Counted from the stretch's first letter, positions 25,609 through 34,082 are shown. The stretch: DNA of 64,000 bases from Parcubacteria group bacterium M10-OD1-1 (GCA_003056145.1 LSNL01000001.1:83048-147047), one strand, 5' to 3'. The notes: generated from the letters alone by a model not told the origin. Numbers and translations are program-made.

Positions 25609-26766
25609 ATGCAAATTGCTATTAATGGTGTTGACGGGGTTGGTAAAAGCCAGCAAATAAAGCTTCTGCAACTCTATAATGCTGGAAGTTTTAATTTTAC
25701 GGGTTCATTAACTAAATACTCTTCAATATGGCCCGAATTAAAAAGTCATGACATGTTCAACTGGTGGTTTAAGGAAGTAGAATTTGACGAGTTTCTGAAT
25801 ATTGTTTTCGAATCATTAAACACAAGACATTCAGAATTTGAAGATTCGGTTGTAATCCTGGATCGAGGAACGTTGATGTTTAAAGCGGTATGTGCAGCAA
25901 CTATGTCAGTAAGAATGGGACTTGAACTTCTTGATTCCATGAAAGAAATTGATTTGCGTTTTGCCAAAGGTCTCTTTTATGGTCTAGACGAAGAACATAA
26001 TATTCTTCTGGAACCAGATGTTAGATATCAAAGTTCTATAAAACCATATATTTCACTATTACAAAATGAATCAAATAATTTCACGGAGGAGGAAAATGAA
26101 TTTTATCTCAGTTATCAGAATCTTCTTAAGGAAGCGATGGTAATTTACTTTAGAGATGAAGCAATTAACAGGATAACAGTAGATAGATCAATCTGTGAAA
26201 TTCAAGACAAACTGAGATTATTGATCAATGAATTAGCGGATGTTTCATTGCCCGAAATATGCAGTGGTATAAAGCAAGTTATTGGCTTTGGAGGCTTGAG
26301 TGAATGTGGAAAAAGTAGTTTTGCGCAACATTTTTACAAAAAGAAGGGATATTACAGGTTGAAACTTGGGTATTTCGTAGAGATTCTTAAACGGCGTTAT
26401 GAGAAAGATACGCCAGAAAGTGTTGCGATGGAATTTCTGCATTTTTGTAAATCGCATTACTATATTGAAAATTTTACACTCGAGAGCCTGCATGAACCAT
26501 ATACCCCAGCCTTTCTTAAATTGTTGTTTGGATCTAGGTTTAAAATTGCATATTTAGATGCTCCTTTCGATGTAAGATGTAAACGCGCTTCTATTGAGAA
26601 AGGAGTTTCATTGGTTGAAGCTGAAAAAGAAACAAGAAGGAAGGATCTTATAAAAGAAGGAAGGGGGGCGAAGATAGTCAGTGAAATAGCTGATATTAAG
26701 TTTAACAACTCCAATGGAAAACATTGTGAGAATATGCTAAAATTTGAAAAGGCAGTTATGCCTTGA
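25609..26766 (+). CDS. Tandem P-loop kinase protein (thymidylate-kinase-like plus second NMP-kinase-like domain)
   Basis: A 385-aa protein with two Walker A motifs. The N-terminal domain starts MQIAINGVDGVGKS and has ILDRGT near residue 85, like thymidylate or deoxynucleoside kinases. The C-terminal domain begins near 220 with GFGGLSECGKSS and later has YLDAPFDVRCKRAS, like dephospho-CoA or NMP kinases. Two complete kinase domains in one chain are unusual. AAAGGAGA precedes the ATG. Base composition looks richer in GC than the neighbours. The substrates are unknown; a nucleoside or nucleotide is likely from the folds and the NUDIX partner. Confidence 0.75.
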   Translation: MQIAINGVDGVGKSQQIKLLQLYNAGSFNFTGSLTKYSSIWPELKSHDMFNWWFKEVEFDEFLNIVFESLNTRHSEFEDSVVILDRGTLMFKAVCAATMSVRMGLELLDSMKEIDLRFAKGLFYGLDEEHNILLEPDVRYQSSIKPYISLLQNESNNFTEEENEFYLSYQNLLKEAMVIYFRDEAINRITVDRSICEIQDKLRLLINELADVSLPEICSGIKQVIGFGGLSECGKSSFAQHFYKKKGYYRLKLGYFVEILKRRYEKDTPESVAMEFLHFCKSHYYIENFTLESLHEPYTPAFLKLLFGSRFKIAYLDAPFDVRCKRASIEKGVSLVEAEKETRRKDLIKEGRGAKIVSEIADIKFNNSNGKHCENMLKFEKAVMP

Positions 26767-26780
26767 GAAATTTTAGTACC

Positions 26781-26818
26781 AGGAGGAGATGCTGAAATGA
26801 TCTCCTCCTATTTTTTTT
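26781..26818 (+). terminator. Strong intrinsic terminator
   Basis: AGGAGGAGAT and ATCTCCTCCT form a perfect 10-bp stem followed by A and eight T's. It ends the NUDIX-kinase transcript and separates it from the second half of the island. Confidence 0.93.
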
Positions 26819-26839
26819 AAAATTAAACTTATTAGAGTT

Positions 26840-27271
26840 ATGTTGCATAGAGTTCGTGCTATTATTTTAAAAAATAATCAGCTGCTAACAATTAAAAGAG
26901 TAAAAACAAATATTACATATTTTGTTTTTCCTGGAGGTGGTGTAGAATCGGGAGAAGGATTAGAGGAGGCCATTAAGAGAGAATGCGAAGAAGAGCTTGG
27001 TGTTAATATTGATATTGTTAAAAAATTTATTTCAAAGAGATTTGATATAGGTGAAATAGAACAGGTAGAACATTTTTATATATGTGAAATTGTTTCAGGT
27101 GAGCTTGGCACAGGAGATGGTCCAGAGTATAATAATAACTTGGGTTATGAAGGAACTCATAAAATAGAATGGCTCGACATTTTTGATTTGTTGAATTATG
27201 ACTTAAGACCCAAAGAGATTGCTCTAAAATTAATAAATAATTTGAAGGATGATAAAAAATTTAAGAGTTAA
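26840..27271 (+). CDS. NUDIX hydrolase, island copy 2
   Basis: A 143-aa NUDIX protein with a complete box G-GVESG-E-GLEEAIK-RECEEELGV. It is similar along its length to copy 1 at 25197 (FPGGG, HFYICEIVSGELGTGDGPE versus YFYFCEI.SGELGTG.GPE), so this copy keeps the glutamate that copy 1 lost. The start is 22 bp after the terminator with no clear SD, so initiation may be near-leaderless. Its 3' end overlaps the next gene by 23 bp, showing they are one operon. Confidence 0.88.
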   Translation: MLHRVRAIILKNNQLLTIKRVKTNITYFVFPGGGVESGEGLEEAIKRECEEELGVNIDIVKKFISKRFDIGEIEQVEHFYICEIVSGELGTGDGPEYNNNLGYEGTHKIEWLDIFDLLNYDLRPKEIALKLINNLKDDKKFKS

Positions 27272-28292
27272 TAAAAATAGAAATAATACGAATGGAATAT
27301 TTTCTATCAAAGATCAAAAATTTTTTTATAAAATTCTTTGTTTGGACGATTACGAGAAGGAATTGAAAGGGTATCAATTCATTAAAGAGGCGTATCCTGT
27401 GGCAAATTTAATATTTCATGGGTATATAAATAATAAAAAGAACGGACTTTTGATTTTTGAATACGAGAAAACTATTGAGAAAAATAGAGGATTATTAATT
27501 GATATTTTTTCAAGTAGAAAGAGTTATAGAGTAGATGTAGAAATTTTTGATAGCATATTAGATGTTTATAAAAAAGCATTTCAAAATAGTTTTAAACGAA
27601 CTAGTTCAAAAACTTCCGACATATTTTTTAGAGACAGGATAAAAACAAGACTGAAAACTTATTATAAGAAATTTTTTTTCAAAGAAATATATAAATTAAA
27701 ATTTAAGTTTAAAAAATGGGAAATTAGAAATATTGAATTTAAAAAAATAATTAGACTTTTAGAAAAGTTTTTAATTAACAAGAGAAACGAGTATTGTGTT
27801 TTATCACAATGTGATCCAAATGATTTAAATATTGGAATAAAACCAATTATTCTCGACTATCTTGGCGGGGGATATAATCCCATAATGGCTGAATTCGCAA
27901 TTCTTTTTTGGTATTGTATTGCTCAGGGAAATTATTTTTCAGTCGTTTATAATAAAAATGAATATACTAATCATTCAATTATTATTAAAAAGATTGATAA
28001 GGTAATTTTTGATAAAGGAAAATTAAATCATTTTCCCAATAAAAAAAGAATTATTTTTTTGATTAATTACATAGATAAAGTAATTGATCCATTGATAAAA
28101 AAAATGCCAGACAATTATGATTGGTATGAAGATTTTAAAAATTATTTAGCTATGAGAATTATTTCTGTTTTTAATATTTCAAAAATGAAAGCTAAGGATA
28201 AAAATTTATCCTTAGCTTATTTAGATATTTTTTATAATCAATTAAAAATAAATAAAACCTCTCAATTAATAGAGGTGATTAAAAATTTATGA
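27249..28292 (+). CDS. APH-fold (aminoglycoside/choline kinase-like) phosphotransferase
   Basis: A 347-aa protein with kinase-fold signposts: FYKIL (K28, ATP lysine), then E38, hinge LLIFEYE (67-73), catalytic loop SQCDPNDLN (D189, N194) replacing the usual HGDxxxxN, and metal Asp in IILDYLGGG (D203). That is the pattern of APH/choline kinase enzymes, which phosphorylate hydroxyls on small molecules. H to Q and G to C changes in the HGD motif make it divergent. It overlaps NUDIX copy 2 by 23 bp and the nucleotidyltransferase by 4 bp, so the three are translationally linked. Confidence 0.75.
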   Translation: MIKNLRVNKNRNNTNGIFSIKDQKFFYKILCLDDYEKELKGYQFIKEAYPVANLIFHGYINNKKNGLLIFEYEKTIEKNRGLLIDIFSSRKSYRVDVEIFDSILDVYKKAFQNSFKRTSSKTSDIFFRDRIKTRLKTYYKKFFFKEIYKLKFKFKKWEIRNIEFKKIIRLLEKFLINKRNEYCVLSQCDPNDLNIGIKPIILDYLGGGYNPIMAEFAILFWYCIAQGNYFSVVYNKNEYTNHSIIIKKIDKVIFDKGKLNHFPNKKRIIFLINYIDKVIDPLIKKMPDNYDWYEDFKNYLAMRIISVFNISKMKAKDKNLSLAYLDIFYNQLKINKTSQLIEVIKNL

Positions 28293-28996
28293 GCAGTCTA
28301 ACAATAGAAAAATACAGAGAAAAAGAAGGGGCTTTCTTTGATTATTTAAGCAAGAATTTAAAGGAAAATTTATTGTTTTATGCTGTAGCAGGAAGCGTGT
28401 CACGAGGTGATATTATTCCTGGTTGGAGTGATATAGATGTACTAGTTGTTATTCAGGAATATAATAAAAAAAATACATCATTTATCAATAAGGCACTATT
28501 AAGGGATTCTTCAAATATTAAGATCGGCTTAACGTTATTTTCGTTTGACGACTTTACGAATATTAAATTATTCAAGGATCCTAAGACTTTATATTCAATT
28601 GATTTAATTGATCAAGGAATTTGTAAACCCAAAATAATCGATAAAAAAACAATAAATAGCATAAATAAAATCAAGAAAATATCAGTTTGGTATAATAAGG
28701 ATAGCTTAGCGAGTATTATTCATAGTTATAAGCATGCTTTGTTTCCAATTAATAAATATGATGAAAAAATAGTTTATAAAAAACTAGTGACTATATTAAA
28801 AATTATTTTAAAACAAAAAGGTATAACAGCTCATAGTTATAGCGATGTTGTAAGCATATCCAAAAGTAAATTAAATGGTTTTGATATAAAATTAAAAACC
28901 CCAATTTATATAATGAAAAATTTAAATACATCCTTAAGGCGTTATAATGATTATGTTAAGTTTCTTGCATGGCTAGAAGATTATCCAAAATTTTAA
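28289..28996 (+). CDS. Minimal nucleotidyltransferase-type protein
   Basis: A 235-aa protein with the pol-beta superfamily motif AGSVSRGD...WSDIDVLVV: G35-S36, then D48 and D50 as metal ligands. The group includes MNT antitoxins and aminoglycoside (ANT/KNT) nucleotidyltransferases. The remainder is helical. No HEPN partner is adjacent, which argues against a HEPN-MNT toxin pair. AGAGGTGAT lies upstream within the kinase gene as a possible SD. Beside an APH-like kinase and a cyclase, a small-molecule substrate is more likely (inference). Confidence 0.75.
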   Translation: MSSLTIEKYREKEGAFFDYLSKNLKENLLFYAVAGSVSRGDIIPGWSDIDVLVVIQEYNKKNTSFINKALLRDSSNIKIGLTLFSFDDFTNIKLFKDPKTLYSIDLIDQGICKPKIIDKKTINSINKIKKISVWYNKDSLASIIHSYKHALFPINKYDEKIVYKKLVTILKIILKQKGITAHSYSDVVSISKSKLNGFDIKLKTPIYIMKNLNTSLRRYNDYVKFLAWLEDYPKF

Positions 28997-29009
28997 ATAG
29001 ATATATTGT

Positions 29010-30098
29010 ATGAATAAAAAAATAATTGTAAAGCTTCCCTACATAACACAGGAAATATTCATAGGTGAAAAAATGCTTGATTTTGTTGTTTCAAAAATTA
29101 AAAGTAGGAAATATGATAAGTATATTTTAATTGTTGATATAAATGCCAAAAAAGATAGGAGGAATTATTTTAACAGACTGATTAACGATTTAAATATAGT
29201 AGACATTATAGTGCTACAGCCAACACCAAATTACAAGAGTTTTAAAGAGTGTGAAAAAGTTATAAAGAGACTGATAAAAGTTAAAGCCTCAAGAAAAAGT
29301 TGTTTAATATCAGTGGGCGGAGGTTATGTTTCTGATATAACCGGATATGTCGCTTCAAATTATATGCGGGGTATTGGTTTCGTCCAAATATCAACCACTT
29401 TAATGAGTATGGTCGATGCAGTAATTGGTAAGGTGGCAATTAATTATGGAAATTATAAAAATTTACTTGGGTCATTTTACTCTCCAAAGTTTGTATTTAG
29501 TGATTTAAATTTTTTATCGACATTAAGAAAAGAAGAAAAAGTTTTGGGGTTGTCGGAGGTTTGGAAACATGCGTTGATAAAGAGAGACGAGGATATTGTT
29601 AAAAAGATTGAAAGCTATTTGTTAAATTTTTCAGATAAACATTATTCGGAATTTATTCATTTTTCGATGAGGGTAAAAAAATCCTGCGTAGAGAACGATT
29701 ATGATGATAGAATTGGTAGTCATAAGGCTTTGAGTTTGGGACATACTTTTGCAAATTTTTTAGAAAGAAAATCCAAAATGAGGCATGGTGTTGCTGTGAT
29801 GTATGGAATTATTTTTGCTACAATATTATCAAAAAGATTGGGGAAATTATCTTTAGAAAACTATACTAGAATTATTAAAACTGCTAAGAGATTTGAAAAA
29901 AATATTGGCTTATTGAAAAGTATACAAAAGGATTTAAAAGTTAAAAAAGTTTTGGAAAGTTTTTTTTCTGATAAGATTAGTGAAAATAATTCTTTGAATT
30001 TTGTTTTACCTATTGATTCAGGATATTTAATATATAAAAACATACCAGAAAAAATAGCTACAGAAGCCTTAGAAATATTTAAGAAATTAGAACTCTAG
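29010..30098 (+). CDS. Sugar-phosphate cyclase of the 3-dehydroquinate synthase family
   Basis: A 362-aa protein with the AroB/DOIS/EEVS fold. NAD-binding GGG (103-105), SDITGY, RGIGFVQISTTLMSMVD and NYKNLLGSFYSPK follow in family order. The zinc ligands are E183 (LSEVWKH), H245 (LGHTF) and H259 (RHG). Several AroB-typical residues differ: QIPTTLLA is QISTTLMS, and the DE.EkGxR stretch is DYDDRIGSHKA. So it may not be the shikimate enzyme; related members make 2-deoxy-scyllo-inosose or valiolone-type cyclitols. It is the last gene of the NUDIX2-kinase-NTase operon. No other shikimate gene is near. Confidence 0.82.
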   Translation: MNKKIIVKLPYITQEIFIGEKMLDFVVSKIKSRKYDKYILIVDINAKKDRRNYFNRLINDLNIVDIIVLQPTPNYKSFKECEKVIKRLIKVKASRKSCLISVGGGYVSDITGYVASNYMRGIGFVQISTTLMSMVDAVIGKVAINYGNYKNLLGSFYSPKFVFSDLNFLSTLRKEEKVLGLSEVWKHALIKRDEDIVKKIESYLLNFSDKHYSEFIHFSMRVKKSCVENDYDDRIGSHKALSLGHTFANFLERKSKMRHGVAVMYGIIFATILSKRLGKLSLENYTRIIKTAKRFEKNIGLLKSIQKDLKVKKVLESFFSDKISENNSLNFVLPIDSGYLIYKNIPEKIATEALEIFKKLEL

Positions 30099-30613
30099 TA
30101 TCTTTTGGTGCGGGAATATAAATATATTTAGTCTTCTTTTTAAATATAGTTCTAATATCCTTTGCTAGGGCGTGCATTAAAGAAACATTGGTTGATAAAG
30201 CTGGTATTTCTTATTTTACTAAGAAGCTTAAGATAATGGTTTTTGTAGCGAGGACAATCTTTTTGGCTGTTTCAATAAATAAAAAATAATTCTTTGAGTA
30301 AAATTCTAAATGAGAGGAAAATAATTATTAATTTTTCATTGAACATAATTATTTGTCAATAAATTCAAAAAAAAGTTTGTATATAAATTTTTTGACAAAA
30401 TAGAGAAAATAGGTTAAAATTAGTAGTAAATAAAGTAAAAATAATAATTTAAATTAAAGTCTTTTTTAATAAAAAGAAAAATATCCTTAGTTCACCAAAA
30501 GATAGGTGAAACCGCAATTAAACACTTAAAGAATTGAGTTTTTGATTGTAGTTTTTCCTTTAGAGTGAAGTAGGATTTCTTATTCTATTTTTGTAAAAAA
30601 GATTAGCTATCTT
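30099..30613 (+). other. Gap between the island and pnp
   Basis: The gap is 515 bp. 30122-30289 is open for 55 codons (including ACIKETLVDKAGISYF) with no good start, possibly the end of a decayed gene; I cannot assign it. The right-hand island repeat CGTGCATTAAA is at 30171-30181. From 30392 the pnp promoter and its leader begin; the leader has a TTCACC/GGTGAA hairpin at 30491-30510. Confidence 0.4.
30392..30420 (+). promoter_or_regulatory. Promoter of pnp
   Basis: TTGACA (30392-30397) and TAAAAT (30415-30420) have a 17-base spacer. The untranslated leader of about 185 nt before the ATG is long for this compact genome. It holds a 6-bp hairpin with a GATA-type loop, so control of pnp mRNA (for example by PNPase itself, as in E. 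coli) is plausible. Confidence 0.75.
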
Positions 30614-32719
30614 ATGGAACAAAAAAAATGGTCCCTTCAAATCGGAGGGAGAATTTTAGAAATTGAAACTGGATTATTAGCTAACCAAGCTAGTGGATCA
30701 GTAACTTGTCGTTACGGGGATACGGTTGTTTTAGCAACGGCGGTTATGAGTAAAAATGCCTCTCGGGTGAGTGGCTATTTTCCGTTAATGGTTGATTTTG
30801 AAGAACGTTACTATGCCGCTGGTAAAATCAAGGGTTCTAGATTTATTAAAAGAGAGGGTCGTCCTTCTGATACAGCTATTCTTTCTGGGCGAGCAGTTGA
30901 TAGAACTATTAGACCACTTTTTAACTCTAGAATGAGAAATGATGTGCAAGTTATTTGCACGGTGCTTTCTTATGATGGAGAAAATGATCCAGATGTAATA
31001 GCAATGATTGCGGCTTCTGTTGCATTATCTATTTCTAATATTCCTTGGGATGGTCCAATTGCAGCGGTAAGAGTAGGCAAAACAGGAGAAGAAATGATTT
31101 TAAATCCAGTCAATGGTGAAGTAACAGATGGAGAGATAGATCTTTTAGTGGCTGGAACAAAAGATAAAATAAATATGATTGAGTGTGGAGCTAAAGAAGT
31201 GGCCGAAGGAGAAATATTTCAAGCTTTTGAATTTGCTCAAGAGGCGATTGCTAAAATTGCTATTTTTATTGAAGCTATACAAAAAGAAGTAGGCAAAGAA
31301 AAAACTATTCCTATTTTAATTCAAGGAACACCAGAATTTGAAGAAAAAATTAAAGAAATTCTATTAGCGGAAGGATTAGCAGAGGCTTTGTATAATAAAG
31401 ATAAGAATATTATTGAAGAAAAAACTAAACTTATCCAAGAAAAAGTTCAGCAATATATTGAAGAAAATTATTCAGAAGGAATAGAAAAATTAAAAGAAAT
31501 TGCAGAATTAGTATCAGAAAAAGTAGCGGACAATATTGTACATAAAAACATTTTAGAAAAAGAGCAACGACCAGATGGAAGAAAATTAACTGAAATTAGA
31601 AAAATTGATTGCCAAACTGGGATTCTTCCTAGAACTCACGGGACAGGCTTATTTACTAGAGGAGAAACACAAGCTTTAACAGTGGCTACTTTAGGTTCTC
31701 CGGGAGACGAACAAATTATTGATACTATGGAAGTGGATACTAAAAAAAGATATATTCATCATTATAATTTTCCTCCTTTTTCAGTTGGCGAAACTCGTCC
31801 AATGAGAGGTCCAGGTAGACGGGAGATTGGACACGGAGCCTTAGCAGAAAAAGCTTTAATTCCAGTTTTACCATCTAAAGAAGAATTTCCTTATACGATG
31901 CTTTTAGTAAGTGAGGTACTTTCTTCTAATGGTTCTTCTTCAATGGCTTCTACTTGTGGTTCCACGCTTTCTTTAATGGACGCTGGTGTTCCAATTAAGC
32001 GTCCAGTGAGTGGTATTGCGATGGGAATAATTGTTAAAGATAAAAATAATTTTAAAATTTTAACTGATATTCAAGGGTTAGAAGATCATTATGGAGATAT
32101 GGACTTTAAAGCGGCTGGTACAGAAAAAGGGTTAACTGCTATTCAAATGGATGTTAAAGTAGAAGGTGTAACTTTACCTATGTTAGAAGCTGTCTTAAAA
32201 CAATCTCATGGTAATCGAATAGAAATTTTAGGTAAAATAGCAGAAGCGATTAGTGAGCCAAGAAAAGAAATGTCGCAATACGCACCAAGAATTATAACAT
32301 TACATATCAATCCTGATAAAATTAGAAATGTTATCGGAGCGGGAGGAAAAATAATCAATGCTATTATTGACGAAACAGGAGTCCAAATTGATATTGAAGA
32401 TGATGGATCTATTTTCATTACTTCAGCCGATAAAACTTCTGCTCAAAAAGCGGTAGAATGGATTAATAATTTAACTCATGAAGTAAAAACTGGTGAAAAT
32501 TTCAAAGCTAAAATTATAAAGATTATGAACTTTGGAGCTTTTGCTGAAATTTTACCAGGACAAGAAGGCCTAATTCATATTTCTGAGATTAGCGAAAAAA
32601 GAATTGAGAAAGTAGAAGATGTTTTAAAGGTTGGAGATATAGTGCCAGTTAAAGTAAAAGAAATTGATCAACAAGGGAGAATAAGTTTATCTATGAAAGC
32701 AGTCAAAGAGGATAATTAG
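30614..32719 (+). CDS. pnp: Polyribonucleotide nucleotidyltransferase (PNPase)
   Basis: A 701-aa phosphorolytic 3'-5' exoribonuclease. It has two RNase PH domains (about 1-225 and 310-545) with the linker helical domain between. The second contains FPPFSVGE and the DIQGLEDHYGDMDFKAAG stretch whose aspartates hold the catalytic metal. A KH domain follows (GAGGKIINAI, about 563-615), then a C-terminal S1 domain (MNFGAFAEI...GLIHISEIS). Length and order are standard. It works in mRNA decay. It stands alone, with its own promoter and terminator, away from rpsO. Confidence 0.97.
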   Translation: MEQKKWSLQIGGRILEIETGLLANQASGSVTCRYGDTVVLATAVMSKNASRVSGYFPLMVDFEERYYAAGKIKGSRFIKREGRPSDTAILSGRAVDRTIRPLFNSRMRNDVQVICTVLSYDGENDPDVIAMIAASVALSISNIPWDGPIAAVRVGKTGEEMILNPVNGEVTDGEIDLLVAGTKDKINMIECGAKEVAEGEIFQAFEFAQEAIAKIAIFIEAIQKEVGKEKTIPILIQGTPEFEEKIKEILLAEGLAEALYNKDKNIIEEKTKLIQEKVQQYIEENYSEGIEKLKEIAELVSEKVADNIVHKNILEKEQRPDGRKLTEIRKIDCQTGILPRTHGTGLFTRGETQALTVATLGSPGDEQIIDTMEVDTKKRYIHHYNFPPFSVGETRPMRGPGRREIGHGALAEKALIPVLPSKEEFPYTMLLVSEVLSSNGSSSMASTCGSTLSLMDAGVPIKRPVSGIAMGIIVKDKNNFKILTDIQGLEDHYGDMDFKAAGTEKGLTAIQMDVKVEGVTLPMLEAVLKQSHGNRIEILGKIAEAISEPRKEMSQYAPRIITLHINPDKIRNVIGAGGKIINAIIDETGVQIDIEDDGSIFITSADKTSAQKAVEWINNLTHEVKTGENFKAKIIKIMNFGAFAEILPGQEGLIHISEISEKRIEKVEDVLKVGDIVPVKVKEIDQQGRISLSMKAVKEDN

Positions 32720-32753
32720 AAGACGGGTGGTCAAATTAGAATTTTTATTGTAA

Positions 32754-32785
32754 AATAGAAGTGCTTGATTAGTGCTTCTATTTTT
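32754..32785 (+). terminator. Terminator after pnp
   Basis: AATAGAAGTGCT pairs with AGTGCTTCTATT (two G-U pairs) around a 5-nt loop and is followed by T's. A GTG inside the hairpin opens the next frame, but the hairpin makes the ATG at 32808 the better start. Confidence 0.75.
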
Positions 32786-32807
32786 AATTAAAATAAAAAA
32801 TAAAAAA

Positions 32808-33845
32808 ATGTTTTCAGATAATAAAACTACTTCTAATAATAATTTTAAATCCAAAAAAAAAATAAATTTAGTGCAAGATACTAAAATTCATACTATGGAA
32901 AAAGATTTATTTGAATCTAAAAATCCTACCAATACTTCTCAAACAGAATTAGAGGCAACCGTCAATAAACAAAAAAAAACAAACTTAGAATATGAAACTA
33001 ATAATTCGCAAGAAATCAGCCCTTTTCTAAAAGGAGAAGAGAAAATAATTGATAAAAATCAATTTTCAACAATTCCTGATCAACAAAATCAGCCAATGAA
33101 AACCAAATCAGTTCTTAATAAAATTATAATTATTATAGTGATTAGTATTAGTATTATAGGTATTGGTGGAGGTAGTTTTTATTTTTGGAAAACTAGAATA
33201 AGTAATACTAAAAAGATTAAAAACGCTAATGATCAGCTTGGCAAATCTTTAGAAAATACACCAACTAATAATTTATCTGAGTTCTCAATAGATAAAGCTA
33301 ATTATTTAAGTTTGGATTTTAATAAAGATAATAAAGAGCAAATTTTAAGTATTCTTCAAAAATATGTAAAAAAGATTGCAACCTTAAAAACAATTGCTCC
33401 AGTAGAATTTATTCTAACTAACTCTCAGAATAATCCGATTTCTTTTCAAGATTTTGCTCAGAAAGTAAATTTAACATTGTCAAAAAATTTAATTGATCAA
33501 TTAGGTACTAATTTTAGCTTGTTTATTTATAATGATAATGGGAATGTCAGACTTGGTTTAGCAATTGCTACTAATAATAGTCAAGAAGTGAAAAATCTTT
33601 TATTAAAAGAAGAAGATAATCTTCCTCAAGAAATTCAATTTCTTTTCTTAGGCAAAGATACTAGCGGATTAAAAGAAGCTTCATTTAGTCTAGGAAAGTA
33701 TCAAGGGTTAAATATTAGATATTATAATGTTGTTTCACCAGAAATTTTGTCAATAGATTATACTATTTATAAAAACCAATGGTTAGTTGGAACAACCAAG
33801 ATGACATTGAGGTCTATTGTTAACTATATTAGTAAGCAAGGATAG
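32808..33845 (+). CDS. Single-TM anchored extracytoplasmic protein, unknown
   Basis: 345 aa from the ATG at 32808 (MFSDNKTTSNNNF). An Asn/Lys/Thr-rich disordered cytoplasmic part (1-100) is followed by one transmembrane helix rich in Ile (about 103-125) and then a globular domain of about 200 aa. The latter has KTIAPVEFILTN, FSLFIYND and YTIYKNQWLVGTT strands. I do not recognise the family. The layout is common in CPR envelope proteins. Confidence 0.65.
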   Translation: MFSDNKTTSNNNFKSKKKINLVQDTKIHTMEKDLFESKNPTNTSQTELEATVNKQKKTNLEYETNNSQEISPFLKGEEKIIDKNQFSTIPDQQNQPMKTKSVLNKIIIIIVISISIIGIGGGSFYFWKTRISNTKKIKNANDQLGKSLENTPTNNLSEFSIDKANYLSLDFNKDNKEQILSILQKYVKKIATLKTIAPVEFILTNSQNNPISFQDFAQKVNLTLSKNLIDQLGTNFSLFIYNDNGNVRLGLAIATNNSQEVKNLLLKEEDNLPQEIQFLFLGKDTSGLKEASFSLGKYQGLNIRYYNVVSPEILSIDYTIYKNQWLVGTTKMTLRSIVNYISKQG

Positions 33846-34047
33846 AGCGGATTGCAAGTAAGGAACTCAAAATATATATAATAACCTGTGGATAACTTAT
33901 TAGTAGAGCTAAATTAGCCAGTCGATAAAGGATAAAAAAGTAAATTGTTTAAAACAATTGGAGAAAATTAAGGAAAAGTGACCAATTTTCTAAAAAAGTA
34001 ATTAAATAGATATTACGCTTTATTTAAAGGATAATTTTAACAAGTGA

Positions 34048-34076
34048 TTGACTTTTGGTTATTTTCTTGCTATAAT
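34048..34076 (+). promoter_or_regulatory. Consensus promoter of the structured RNA
   Basis: TTGACT (34048-34053) and a perfect TATAAT (34071-34076) are separated by 17 bases, one of the strongest promoters in the window. No protein start follows for over 500 bp, so the product is probably RNA. An exact DnaA box is at 33887-33895 upstream. Confidence 0.85.
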
Positions 34077-34082
34077 AGAGTT

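Larger units (their letters stand above)
24015..30181. mobile_element. Putative genomic island inserted at the 3' end of tRNA-Trp
   Basis: CGTGCATTAAA occurs at 24015-24025 (overlapping the last four bases of tRNA-Trp) and again at 30171-30181. Between them lie seven accessory genes with no housekeeping role, placed between rpsO and pnp, which are neighbours in most bacteria. Several of the genes have real Shine-Dalgarno sequences, unlike most core genes here, and 25609-26766 looks richer in GC. No integrase is inside. The 11-bp repeat is short, so the boundaries are tentative. Confidence 0.35.

Noticed and set aside
28289..28996. HEPN-MNT toxin-antitoxin system
   Set aside because: The nucleotidyltransferase is 235 aa and neither neighbour is a HEPN protein; the operon looks metabolic.
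29010..30098. Plain aroB of the shikimate pathway
   Set aside because: Kept as family-level only: several AroB-typical residues differ and the neighbours are a kinase and nucleotidyltransferase, not shikimate genes.
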